Positions 43,441-61,678 of a DNA stretch of 64,000 nt are shown piece after piece. The stretch comes from DASRHY01 sp035650275 (GTDB taxonomy: Bacteria; Actinomycetota; Actinomycetes; Propionibacteriales; Kribbellaceae), in assembly GCA_035650275.1 (NCBI GenBank), contig DASRHY010000158.1, positions 14,507 to 78,506 on the forward strand, given 5' to 3'. How positions within the stretch are numbered: position 1 is the stretch's first letter; each line of letters begins with the position of its first letter. The translations under genes were made by a program, and so were the position numbers. The notes beneath the pieces were generated by a model. The model saw nothing but the letters and a program-made list of their open reading frames with translations, had not been told where the DNA came from and made no database searches.

Positions 43441-44144
43441 GCCTTCTCCTCCTCGGCCCCTGCCTCGACGGCTTCGCTCTCGGTGGCAGTGGCCTTGACC
43501 GACTTGCCCTTGGGAGCACCCGCGACGAACGCGTCGAACGCGGCGCGGGTGAAGACCACGTCGTCACTGCAGAGCACGTCGTACGGGTTCAGCTGGTCGA
43601 CCGCGATCAGGTGCACGGCCGGCGCGTTGCGCAGGCTCAGCCACACCGTCTCCTCGGCGCGGTCCAGCACCACCAGCGGGCGCGGGCGCTCGGTGACCTT
43701 GGCCAGCACCTTGAGCGCGGTCTTGGTGGACGGGGTGTCGCTGTCGCCGAAGCTCGCCACCACGTGCACCCGGCCGTCCCGGGCCCGGTCCGACAGCGCG
43801 CCGCGCAGTGCGGCCGCCTTCATCTTCTTCGGGGTCCGCTGGCTGTAGTCCCGCGGCACCGGGCCGTGCACGACGCCACCGCCGGTGAACTGCGGTGCGC
43901 GGATCGAGCCCTGCCGGGCGCGACCGGTGCCCTTCTGCCGGTACGGCTTGGCGCCACCGCCGCGGACCTCGGCCCGGGTCTTGGTCTTGTGCGTGCCCTG
44001 GCGGGCCGCGGCCAGCTGGCCGACGACGACCTGGTGGATCAGCGGGATGTTGACCTGTACGTCGAAGATCTCCGCGGGCAGCTCGACCGAGCCGGACTTC
44101 GCGACCTTGTCGCCCTTGACGGCGACGACGTCGATGCTCGTCAC
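43437..44144 (-). CDS. rplD: 50S ribosomal protein L4
   Basis: 235 residues of uL4. The long tunnel loop (KTRAEVRGGGAKPYRQKGTGRARQG) and FTGGGVVHGP are conserved; an acidic tail (about 20 residues) follows. In gamma-proteobacteria L4 represses the S10 operon; whether it does here is unknown, but the rpsJ leader is a candidate site. Start GTG overlaps the rplC stop (GTGA). Confidence 0.97.
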   Translation of the reverse strand: MTSIDVVAVKGDKVAKSGSVELPAEIFDVQVNIPLIHQVVVGQLAAARQGTHKTKTRAEVRGGGAKPYRQKGTGRARQGSIRAPQFTGGGVVHGPVPRDYSQRTPKKMKAAALRGALSDRARDGRVHVVASFGDSDTPSTKTALKVLAKVTERPRPLVVLDRAEETVWLSLRNAPAVHLIAVDQLNPYDVLCSDDVVFTRAAFDAFVAGAPKGKSVKATATESEAVEAGAEEEKA

Positions 44145-44812
44145 TGGTCAGCTCCCTTCGCGGCGCCGGCCTTGGCGGCGTTGCGGATCAGCACCAGGCC
44201 GCCCTTCGGGCCGGGAACCGCGCCCTTGAGCAGGATCAGGCCCCTGTCGGTGTCGACCTGGTGCACGGTGATGTTCTGGGTGGTGACCTTCTCGGCGCCC
44301 ATCCGGCCGGCCATCCGCACGCCCTTGAAGACGCGGCCCGGGGTGGCGCAGCCACCGATCGAGCCCGGCGAGCGGTGCTTCTTGTGCACACCGTGGCTGG
44401 CGCGCAGACCGCCGAAGCCGTGCCGCTTCATCACACCGGCGAAGCCCTTGCCCTTGGTGGTGGCGGACACGTCGACGGTCTCGCCGGCGGCGAACGTCTC
44501 CGCGGTCAGCTCCTGGCCGAGGGTGTACTCGCTCGCGTCGGCGGTGCGCAGCTCGAGCAGGTGCCGCCGCGGGGTCACGCCGGCGTTGTCGAAGTGACCG
44601 CGCATCGGCTTGTTCACCTTGCGCGGGTCGATGTCGCCGAAGGCGATCTGCACACCGTCGTACCCGTGGCTGTCCGACGTCCGGACCTCGGTCACCACAC
44701 AGGGACCGGCCTGGATCACGGTCACCGGGACGACGCGGTTGTTCTCGTCCCAGGTCTGGGTCATGCCGAGCTTGGTGCCCAGCAGGCCCTTCGTGTTTCG
44801 CTGAATGCTCAT
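44141..44812 (-). CDS. rplC: 50S ribosomal protein L3
   Basis: 223 residues of uL3, near the peptidyl transferase centre. Signatures: GLLGTKLGMTQTWDEN, FAGVMKRHGFGGLRASHG and GSIGGCATPGRVFKGVRMAGRMG-type W-finger region. ATG 44812 gives MSIQRNTKGL; the frame upstream runs into rpsJ. 16 nt after rpsJ. Confidence 0.97.
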   Translation of the reverse strand: MSIQRNTKGLLGTKLGMTQTWDENNRVVPVTVIQAGPCVVTEVRTSDSHGYDGVQIAFGDIDPRKVNKPMRGHFDNAGVTPRRHLLELRTADASEYTLGQELTAETFAAGETVDVSATTKGKGFAGVMKRHGFGGLRASHGVHKKHRSPGSIGGCATPGRVFKGVRMAGRMGAEKVTTQNITVHQVDTDRGLILLKGAVPGPKGGLVLIRNAAKAGAAKGADQ

Positions 44813-44828
44813 TGGTTTCGCGTTTCCC

Positions 44829-45137
44829 TCAGAGCTTGATCTCGATGTCGACACCGGCCGGAAGGTCGAGCCGCATCAGGGAGTCGACGGTCTTCGGGGT
44901 GGGGTCGATGATGTCGATGAGCCGCTTGTGGGTGCGCATCTCGAAGTGCTCGCGGCTGTCCTTGTACTTGTGCGGCGAGCGGATGACGCAGAACACGTTC
45001 TTTTCCGTCGGCAACGGCACCGGGCCAGCAACCTTCGCACCAGTACGCGTCACCGTGTCGACAATCTTGCGCGCCGAGCTGTCGATGACCTCGTGGTCGT
45101 AGGCCTTCAGCCGGATGCGGATCTTCTGTCCCGCCAT
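44829..45137 (-). CDS. rpsJ: 30S ribosomal protein S10
   Basis: 102 residues of uS10 (also NusE in transcription antitermination). AGQKIRIRLKAYDHEVID and SPHKYKDSREHFEMRTHKR are diagnostic. ATG 45137; the longer frame to 45233 lies in the leader. First gene of the S10 operon, preceded at 43 nt by a 26-nt sequence also found before rpsL. Confidence 0.97.
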   Translation of the reverse strand: MAGQKIRIRLKAYDHEVIDSSARKIVDTVTRTGAKVAGPVPLPTEKNVFCVIRSPHKYKDSREHFEMRTHKRLIDIIDPTPKTVDSLMRLDLPAGVDIEIKL

Positions 45138-45180
45138 CGCTTCGCTTCGTCCTTCTCTTCGTCTTCGTTGCGCTGCTCTC

Positions 45181-45206
45181 CGACCCCCGCGGTCGGGTGT
45201 GTCGCG
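45181..45206 (-). promoter_or_regulatory. conserved leader element upstream of rpsJ
   Basis: A 26-nt sequence (minus strand begins CGCGACACACCCGACC and ends GGGGGTCG) is identical to 49778-49803 in the rpsL leader. In RNA, CGACC can pair with GGUCG. Exactly 43 nt separate it from the rpsJ ATG. The rest of the 308-bp gap to tuf holds a poor promoter match (TTGGCA 45383-45388, CACAAT 45358-45363, 19-nt spacer) and the tuf terminator. Confidence 0.75.
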
Positions 45207-45401
45207 TGCGCTGAACGCACGTGACCACAGCACTTCTTGCCTGGGATGGTGTCGGGGCCGAGTCCCTTACCTAGACCGGGACCTGACCTTCGGCGTGGTC
45301 TCCGGTCCGGCGCACCATAACGGAGCGCCCCGGCGGCCTCGCCTGAGCAACCTGGACATTGTGCCAGAGATCGGCTGTGGATTGCCAATCGGTGGCGTGC
45401 G

Positions 45402-45440
45402 CGAGGCCGGCCACCCCGTGACCCGGGATGACCGGCCTCG
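45402..45440 (-). terminator. terminator after tuf
   Basis: A 9-bp G+C stem (45402-45410 with 45432-45440) encloses a loop that can fold further (CCCGTGACCCGGG). It lies just after the tuf stop on the minus strand and has no U-tract. Confidence 0.6.
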
Positions 45441-45445
45441 TCACA

Positions 45446-46639
<1,194 letters not shown>

Positions 46640-46710
46640 TGGGGCCCTCCTAGTTACTGGTTAGCTACGCCGTACGACGTTTCGGGTTGGACTTGTCCCG
46701 GGGTGAGGGA

Positions 46711-48822
<2,112 letters not shown>

Positions 48823-48889
48823 CTTGCCGTCTACCTCGCTTCTCGCGTAGTCAGGGGGCTGGGACTCTGCTTCCAGCGGTTCTGGAGTG

Positions 48890-49360
48890 TCACCAGCGGT
48901 AGTGGGCGAAGGCCTTGTTGGCCTCGGCCATCTTGTGCGTGTCCTCGCGGCGCTTCACCGACGCACCCAGACCGTTCGACGCGTCCAGGATCTCGTTCAT
49001 CAGGCGCTCGGACATGGTCTTCTCGCGACGGGCGCGCGAGTACGACGTGAGCCAGCGCAGCGCGAGCGTGGTCGAGCGGCCGGGCTTCACCTCGATCGGC
49101 ACCTGGTAGGTGGCGCCACCGACCCGGCGGCTCTTCACCTCGATCGCCGGCTTCACGTTGTCCAGCGCGCGCTTCAGCGTGATGACCGGGTCGGTGCCGG
49201 TCTTCGTCCGGGTGCCCTCCAGGGCGGTGTAGACGATGTTCTGCGCGATCTGCTTCTTGCCGTCGGTCAGGATCTTGCTGATCAGCTGGGTGACGAGCGG
49301 CGAGTTGTAGACCGGGTCGACGATCACGGGGCGCTTCGGCGCGGGGCCCTTGCGGGGCAT
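48890..49360 (-). CDS. rpsG: 30S ribosomal protein S7
   Basis: 156 residues of uS7, which nucleates 30S head assembly. PRKGPAPKRPVIVDPVYNSPLV and the helical core (RVGGATYQVPIEVKPGRS-type) are typical. Its start overlaps the rpsL stop by one base. It is a known regulator of the str operon in E. coli. Confidence 0.97.
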   Translation of the reverse strand: MPRKGPAPKRPVIVDPVYNSPLVTQLISKILTDGKKQIAQNIVYTALEGTRTKTGTDPVITLKRALDNVKPAIEVKSRRVGGATYQVPIEVKPGRSTTLALRWLTSYSRARREKTMSERLMNEILDASNGLGASVKRREDTHKMAEANKAFAHYRW

Positions 49361-49734
49361 CAGCTCTTCTCCTTCTTCGCGCCGTACCGGCTGCGAGCCT
49401 GCTTACGGTTCTTCACACCCTGGGTGTCGAGCGAACCGCGGATGATCTTGTACCGGACACCGGGCAGGTCCTTCACACGACCGCCACGCACGAGCACGAT
49501 CGAGTGCTCCTGCAGGTTGTGGCCGACACCCGGGATGTACGCGGTGACCTCGATGCCGCTGGTGAGGCGGACACGAGCGACCTTGCGCAGCGCTGAGTTC
49601 GGCTTCTTGGGCGTCGTCGTGTAGACGCGCGTGCACACACCACGGCGCTGAGGAGAACCCTTCAGAGCCGGCGTCTTGTTCTTCGACACCTTGTCCTGGC
49701 GGCCCTTGCGGACCAACTGCTGGATGGTGGGCAC
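49360..49734 (-). CDS. rpsL: 30S ribosomal protein S12
   Basis: 124 residues of uS12, the decoding-centre protein. GTG 49734 gives PTIQQLVRKGRQDK; the frame to 49776 extends into the leader. K43 (TTTPKKPNSALRK) and K88 (GRVKDLPG) are the wild-type residues, so no classic streptomycin-resistance substitution is present. First gene of the str operon rpsL-rpsG-fusA-tuf. Confidence 0.97.
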   Translation of the reverse strand: MPTIQQLVRKGRQDKVSKNKTPALKGSPQRRGVCTRVYTTTPKKPNSALRKVARVRLTSGIEVTAYIPGVGHNLQEHSIVLVRGGRVKDLPGVRYKIIRGSLDTQGVKNRKQARSRYGAKKEKS

Positions 49735-49777
49735 CCGCACTTCTCTTTCTGTCGTCCGGCTGTGAATGCTGCTCACG

Positions 49778-49803
49778 CGACCCCCGCGGTCGGGTGTGTC
49801 GCG
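49778..49803 (-). promoter_or_regulatory. conserved leader element upstream of rpsL
   Basis: Identical over 26 nt to 45181-45206 in the rpsJ leader and again exactly 43 nt before the start codon. GCTGCTC also occurs just start-proximal to it in both leaders. A short hairpin (CGACC with GGUCG) is possible in RNA. Confidence 0.75.
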
Positions 49804-49926
49804 CAGGCGCGCCTCTCCGGAAAACGTGATCCAGCGGTCTGATCAACGGAGGTTCGCGCCACGCGCGCTGTCCCGTCAACGAAGGGCACGCATGACGGCC
49901 CGGGGAGAACCCAGGCACGATCGATA

Positions 49927-49955
49927 AGCCTAGCGGCTGGTCCCAAGCCGGTCAA
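49927..49955 (-). promoter_or_regulatory. rpsL (str operon) promoter
   Basis: On the minus strand, TTGACC (49950-49955), a 17-nt spacer and TAGGCT (49927-49932) make a strong principal-sigma promoter. The leader would be about 185 nt long and contains the conserved 26-nt element. Nothing else is seen in the 299-bp gap. Confidence 0.7.
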
Positions 49956-50033
49956 AACGGCCACTACACGGAGCACCGCTACGGAGTCAGTGTACCGCCC
50001 AGGAACAAGGCGCCCGCGACTCGTCACCCTCGG

Positions 50034-51149
50034 TCACACCAGGAACCTGACCTCGGCGATCAGGCCCTCGACAACCCGGTACGCCGCCAGTACGCGAATC
50101 GGCTGCGGCTCGATCCCGTGCGCGATCTCCTGGTCGACCACCCAGCTGCCCTCGGCGATCCGGTTCACGATCTCGGCCCGGCAGCGCCCGGCCGCGAGCC
50201 GCGGACCGTAGGTCTCCCGCAGCGTCCGCCGGCCGGACATCACCGAGCCGTCCCGGCTGTACATCCGGACGTTCGGCGCGAAGGCGGCGAGGAAGGCCTC
50301 CAGATCGTGCCGGTTGTAGGCCTCGAGCTGGCGCGACACCACCTCGACCGGCGCCGGGTACGGCGACGGCGGCGGCGGTGCGGCCGGCAGCCGCGCGATC
50401 ACCCAGTCCAGCGCCTTCTCCACCGCGGTCCGGGACGCCTCGGTGTGGTCCAGGTAGTCGAACCCGTGCCGACCCTCCGGTACGTCGATCACGTCCAGCT
50501 CGGTGCCCCCCTCGGCCGCGGCCGCGACGAACTTGTCCACGCCGGCCGCGCGCTCCTCGCGCTCCAGCCCCACCCGGGTGAGCAGCACCGGCACCTTGCT
50601 GCCGCGGCTCGCCACGTCGAGCGCCGAGGTCCGGCCGACGCCGGGCTCGGTGAGGAGCGGGTACGTCGCCGCGACACAGCGCAGCCACTCCGGGCTGCGG
50701 GCCAGCCACTCCCCCATCAGCATGCCGGAACCGGAGAAGAACCACAGGGCGATCCGGTCCGGGTCCACCTGCGGGTCCGCACGGACCAGGTCCGCGGCCG
50801 CGACCACCTCCGCGGCAGCCTGTCCGATCCGGTCCCAGCCGCGGATCAGGCTGTGCCCGACCGTGACGCCGACGAAGCCCCGGTCCGCGGCGGCCGCGCC
50901 GTACCCGCGGTAGACCGGCCAGTCCCGCGGCTGCGCCTTCAGGTCCGGGCGGGCCGGTCCACCGTGCACGAACAGGATCGCCGCGCTGCGGCTGGCGGAC
51001 GCCGGCCGGTAGAAGTCGAGTACGCCGTTCCGCTCCGGCACCCGGGCGGGAACGTCGAGGACGAAGGGTTCCAGGTACGGCTGCGGCGTCTGGGTCACGG
51101 ACACATCCTGTACGACCGGGAGGGCACCGCGCTCACCGGGCACGGACAT
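50034..51149 (-). CDS. alpha/beta hydrolase (dienelactone hydrolase-like) fused to an NTF2/SnoaL-like domain
   Basis: About 371 residues from ATG 51149. N-terminal alpha/beta-hydrolase domain (about 20-250): LFVHGG oxyanion loop, nucleophile Ser in WFFSGSGM, and catalytic His in GRHGFD. A Pro-rich linker (PAAPPPPSPYPAP) joins a C-terminal NTF2-like domain (about 265-370: QLEAYNRHDLEAFLAAFAPNVRMY, GRRTLRETYG). No signal peptide; the substrate is unknown. The start is uncertain: the open frame runs to 51296, and GTG 51098 has a better ribosome binding site (AGGA, 7 nt). It lies between rpoC and rpsL and is bounded by the rpoBC terminator. Confidence 0.8.
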   Translation of the reverse strand: MSVPGERGALPVVQDVSVTQTPQPYLEPFVLDVPARVPERNGVLDFYRPASASRSAAILFVHGGPARPDLKAQPRDWPVYRGYGAAAADRGFVGVTVGHSLIRGWDRIGQAAAEVVAAADLVRADPQVDPDRIALWFFSGSGMLMGEWLARSPEWLRCVAATYPLLTEPGVGRTSALDVASRGSKVPVLLTRVGLEREERAAGVDKFVAAAAEGGTELDVIDVPEGRHGFDYLDHTEASRTAVEKALDWVIARLPAAPPPPSPYPAPVEVVSRQLEAYNRHDLEAFLAAFAPNVRMYSRDGSVMSGRRTLRETYGPRLAAGRCRAEIVNRIAEGSWVVDQEIAHGIEPQPIRVLAAYRVVEGLIAEVRFLV

Positions 51150-51216
51150 TCCGTACCGAGGTGTCCACGCTGGCATCGTTGGCCATGGTCTCGTTCTGGG
51201 CCTGTTTGTCGGCCAT
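51133..51216 (-). CDS. possible 27-codon leader ORF upstream of the hydrolase
   Basis: ATG 51216 follows a strong ribosome binding site (GGAGGGACG-ATG) and reads MADKQAQNETMANDAS... to TGA at 51133, in a different frame from the hydrolase and overlapping its 5' end. It could be a translated leader peptide, or it could be the real N-terminus if a frameshift is present. Codons look plausible but 27 are too few to judge. Confidence 0.35.
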   Translation of the reverse strand: MADKQAQNETMANDASVDTSVRNVRAR

Positions 51217-51282
51217 CGTCCCTCCATCCGCTGCAGGGTGATCCTCCGACTCCCGGCCATCACCTGTCCAGACCGTGGACGT

Positions 51283-51324
51283 ACGGAGGGCGGCACCCCC
51301 CGTGGTCGGGGTGCCGCCCTCCGT
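51283..51324 (-). terminator. rpoBC terminator
   Basis: A perfect 17-bp G+C stem (51283-51299 with 51308-51324) and an 8-nt loop lie 12 nt after the rpoC stop. No U-tract. It is among the strongest hairpins in the window. Confidence 0.85.
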
Positions 51325-51336
51325 CGCGCGGGTGAC

Positions 51337-55197
<3,861 letters not shown>

Positions 55198-55283
55198 GAT
55201 GTGTTCTCTCCTGAAAGTGTCTCGATGGTGGTCTGAGTTGAGTTAGCGGTGCTCTTGAAGCTCAGCGGCGGTACTAACCCCGC

Positions 55284-58766
<3,483 letters not shown>

Positions 58767-58882
58767 GGGGGGTCCTTCCACGGTCTCGCATACTCAACAC
58801 TGGCGCTGGGAGCGCACGCCGAACCGCCCCTGTCAAGTTTTGGGCAGGCCAGAGGGCAAGGTTGAAGGCAGCGCAAAGAGCA

Positions 58883-58911
58883 ACACTACCCGAAATCGGC
58901 AGACATGCCAA
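58883..58911 (-). promoter_or_regulatory. rpoBC promoter
   Basis: On the minus strand, TTGGCA (58906-58911), a 17-nt spacer and TAGTGT (58883-58888), giving a leader of about 110 nt. The 427-bp gap upstream of rpoB also holds a 13-nt palindrome (GTGGTGACACCAC, 59023-59035) and the mce terminator; no gene is seen in it. Confidence 0.65.
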
Positions 58912-59136
58912 GTGGGCCACAGAACTATGCCGTCCGGCCAAGCCCGCGTCAAGAACCAGCGGCTTGATCCGGCGCTTCTCTGCCAGCATCTGCGGCCGTT
59001 CCCACTCTACTCGTGATCTTGCGTGGTGACACCACTACAACCCGTGTTAGTCCCGCAAGGTGACGCGGCCGGGCCGCGGGGATGGGGAAACTTTTCGTCG
59101 CTGGGTGACGAAGAAGTTCCCCGTGGCGGCCTCAGA

Positions 59137-59170
59137 GGCTCCGATCTGCCGGCTGTCGCCGCTCGGAGCC
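59137..59170 (-). terminator. putative terminator of the mce operon
   Basis: GGCTCCGA (59137-59144) pairs with TCGGAGCC (59163-59170) around an 18-nt G+C-rich loop, 23 nt after the last mce-associated stop. Confidence 0.5.
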
Positions 59171-59193
59171 CGGGCCCGTCGATGACGCCGGCT

Positions 59194-59862
59194 TCAGAGG
59201 CCTTCGATCTGCTGGACCTGCCAGGTGTCGCCGCTGCGGACCATCGTGAACCGGGCACGGTTGAGGTCGATCCGGGGCTTGCCCTGGGTGATCGTGCTGG
59301 TCGTGGTCTGGTTCACGAACACCAGCAGCGTGACCCGGTCGGCGTCGCCGTCGCGGACCGCGACCTCGCGTACGTCGGCACGGACCGTGGCCTTGGTCTT
59401 GGTCGCCTGCTCGCCGACCACCTTGGCGGTCTGGTCGAAGTCGTCCGCGAAGTCCGGCGACAGCGTCGCCCGGGCGGCCGCGAAGCTCTTGTCCAGCTGC
59501 CGGTAGTCGTACGAGAGCACCAGCTCGGCGGCCGTCCGCGCGGTGGCGCTCGCTCCGGCCCGGGCCTGTTCGGTGTTCCGGCCCTGCCACGCCTTCTGCC
59601 CGAGGAACAACCCTCCGGCGAGCGTCAGGACGACGATTACGCCGAGCACCCCGGCCAGCAACCGCTGAGCCCGCGCACGCCCACCCTCCGCGGGCGCCTC
59701 TACGGTGGCGTCAACGGCGGGCGCCGGTGCCTCGACCCGGGTGTCCTCCGCGCTGCGGTCATCGGCGGGTGCGGGCGTCGTACCGGGGATGTCGGCCGGG
59801 CGGCGGCGCTGGCCGGCGATGCGGCGGCGGCCCGGGCGGACGGTGCTCGAGGTCTCGGTCAT
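59194..59862 (-). CDS. Mce-associated membrane protein (second)
   Basis: 222 residues. A long Pro/Ala-rich cytoplasmic N-terminus (about 1-65), one transmembrane segment (about 68-90) and an extracytoplasmic domain with LVLSYDYRQLDKSFAAARATLSPDF, the pattern of Mas/VirB8-like Mce-associated proteins. These are thought to stabilise or assist Mce complexes (family knowledge). Its start overlaps the preceding stop by one base. Last gene of the operon. Confidence 0.85.
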   Translation of the reverse strand: MTETSSTVRPGRRRIAGQRRRPADIPGTTPAPADDRSAEDTRVEAPAPAVDATVEAPAEGGRARAQRLLAGVLGVIVVLTLAGGLFLGQKAWQGRNTEQARAGASATARTAAELVLSYDYRQLDKSFAAARATLSPDFADDFDQTAKVVGEQATKTKATVRADVREVAVRDGDADRVTLLVFVNQTTTSTITQGKPRIDLNRARFTMVRSGDTWQVQQIEGL

Positions 59863-60425
59863 CAGCCGACCGCCTCGAGGTCTGCGGTACGCCAGGTCTC
59901 GCCCTCGCGGACCAGCTCCAGCTTCATCCGGTAGTGCCGGCGCTGGCCGTCCGGGACCGCCGTGTTCGTAACGGCCGCGTCCGCGACGACCAGGACCTGG
60001 GCGGAGTCGGTGTCCATCGAGACGACGGCGGCGTCGATCACCTCGCCGGCCGAGCTGGCCTTGTTCACGACCACCTGGGCCTTGACCGAGGTGGACGCCT
60101 GGCTGAACTCCTCCTTGAACGGGCCGGTGGCGCCGTCCAGCACGCGCTTCACATCCGCGTCCCAGGTCTCGTACTTGTAGGTGGTGAAGTCCAGGGCGGT
60201 CTGGCGCCCGGCTCGCATCACGGCCAGCCGGGCGTCGTCACGCGAGTCCTGGTTCCGGATCGCGACCACGGCGACGACCAGGCCGCCGAGCGAGGCGATC
60301 AGCAGCACGCTGAGTCCCCAGGCCAGCAGCAGGGTGCCACGCGACGTACGCGATACCTCCTGCTGGCCGGTGTTCCCGGCCGAGTCCTTCACTTGCTCAC
60401 CGGACCGAGCATCAACCATTGCCAT
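59862..60425 (-). CDS. Mce-associated membrane protein (first)
   Basis: 187 residues from ATG 60425, with GGGAAGGA upstream. One transmembrane segment (about 28-52), then a VirB8/NTF2-like domain containing ALDFTTYKYETWDADVKRVL, which parallels the second paralogue. The gene overlaps the end of the MceF-like gene by 37 bp. The long open frame up to 60626 lies inside that gene and is excluded. Confidence 0.85.
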   Translation of the reverse strand: MAMVDARSGEQVKDSAGNTGQQEVSRTSRGTLLLAWGLSVLLIASLGGLVVAVVAIRNQDSRDDARLAVMRAGRQTALDFTTYKYETWDADVKRVLDGATGPFKEEFSQASTSVKAQVVVNKASSAGEVIDAAVVSMDTDSAQVLVVADAAVTNTAVPDGQRRHYRMKLELVREGETWRTADLEAVG

Positions 60426-61678
60426 GATTCCTTCCCCAGTACGCGTTGCTGGCCTCCGGTCGACCCGATCACTATCTCGGGGACGCCCGACCGCGGGTCG
60501 ACCGTCCGGGTGGCCGGATCGTATGCAGCGGGCAGCCCGGCGCGGTTCGACGGGACCGACGAGTGCGGTGTCGGCGCGTTCTGGGCGCCGCGCACGTTGG
60601 TGCCGGTGCTGCGAGCCGCCGTGCACGAGGCCTTGGTGTTCGCCGGGACGTCGGAGGTGTCCTGCGGTTCCCGCTTGTCGGTGCCGCCGTACCCTTCCCG
60701 GCAGGCAGCCGGCGAGATCCCGAGCACCATGCCGAAGTGGGCGTCGTAGTGCCCGGTGCCGGAGTCCCGGGCCGGGACGATGTAGCCGCCCATCACCGCG
60801 GCCGGGTAGAGGATCAGCAGCTGCTCGACTCCGTCCAGCCGGACCGCGGTGATCTGGCCCATGGTCAGCAGGTTGCCGAGCAGTACGGCGATCTCGGCCT
60901 GGTTCTCGGTGATCAGGGCATTGACCTGCTGGCCGGCCACGGAGCCGTTGTCGATGACCGCCCGCAGGTTCGCGTCCGAGCTCGACAGGGTGCCGGACAG
61001 CAGCGCGACGTTCTTCGCCCAGGTCTTGATGTGGTTGCCGCTGGCAACCTGTGTCGTCAGGGCCGTGTTGCCGTCCTTGATCAGCTTGATCGTCTGGCTG
61101 ATGTTCGCGTCCGCGGCGTCGATCAGCACGCCGGAGCTGTCGATGATCTTCTGCAGGTCCGTACCCTTGCCACGCAGCGCGGTTCCGAGCTCGTGCACCG
61201 TCGCCCGCAGGTCGTCGCGGTCGACGGAGCTCACCAGCTGGTCGAGGTTCAGCAGCAGCTCGGTGGTGGTGATCGGCAGCTCGGTGTCCTGCCGGTCGAT
61301 CCGGGACCTGTCCTCGAGGTACGGCGCGTCACCGGAGCGCGGCTGCAGATCGACGTACTGCTCGCCGATCGCGGACCGGTTCGCGACCACGGCCTTGACG
61401 TCCGCGGGGACCCGGAAGTCCTCGTCGATGTCGAGGTCGACCAGCACACCGTCGGACTCCAGCTTCAGGGCGCCGACCCGGCCGACCGGCTGGCCGCGGT
61501 AGGTGACCTCGGCACCGCTGAAGATGCCGCCGGACTCGGCGAAGCTCGCGGTGACCGTGTACCTGTCGTCCATGAACAGCCGGTCCACCTGCGCGTAGCG
61601 GGCGCCGACGAACGCGCAGCCGACGACGGTGATCAGCAGGAACACCATCAGCTGCAGCTTGGTCCGGGTGGTGATCAC
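60389..61678 (-). CDS. MceF-like Mce-family lipid-transport protein
   Basis: 429 residues. N-terminal membrane anchor (about 8-25), MCE/MlaD domain (about 38-115: VTASFAESGGIFSGAEVTYRGQPVG), a helical region (about 150-290) and a variable C-terminus. Mce proteins form a periplasmic tube that carries lipids or sterols with a YrbE-ATPase complex. GTG 61678 overlaps the preceding stop (GTGA). The position, last of three visible Mce genes before the associated proteins, fits MceF. Confidence 0.9.
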   Translation of the reverse strand: MITTRTKLQLMVFLLITVVGCAFVGARYAQVDRLFMDDRYTVTASFAESGGIFSGAEVTYRGQPVGRVGALKLESDGVLVDLDIDEDFRVPADVKAVVANRSAIGEQYVDLQPRSGDAPYLEDRSRIDRQDTELPITTTELLLNLDQLVSSVDRDDLRATVHELGTALRGKGTDLQKIIDSSGVLIDAADANISQTIKLIKDGNTALTTQVASGNHIKTWAKNVALLSGTLSSSDANLRAVIDNGSVAGQQVNALITENQAEIAVLLGNLLTMGQITAVRLDGVEQLLILYPAAVMGGYIVPARDSGTGHYDAHFGMVLGISPAACREGYGGTDKREPQDTSDVPANTKASCTAARSTGTNVRGAQNAPTPHSSVPSNRAGLPAAYDPATRTVDPRSGVPEIVIGSTGGQQRVLGKESWQWLMLGPVSK

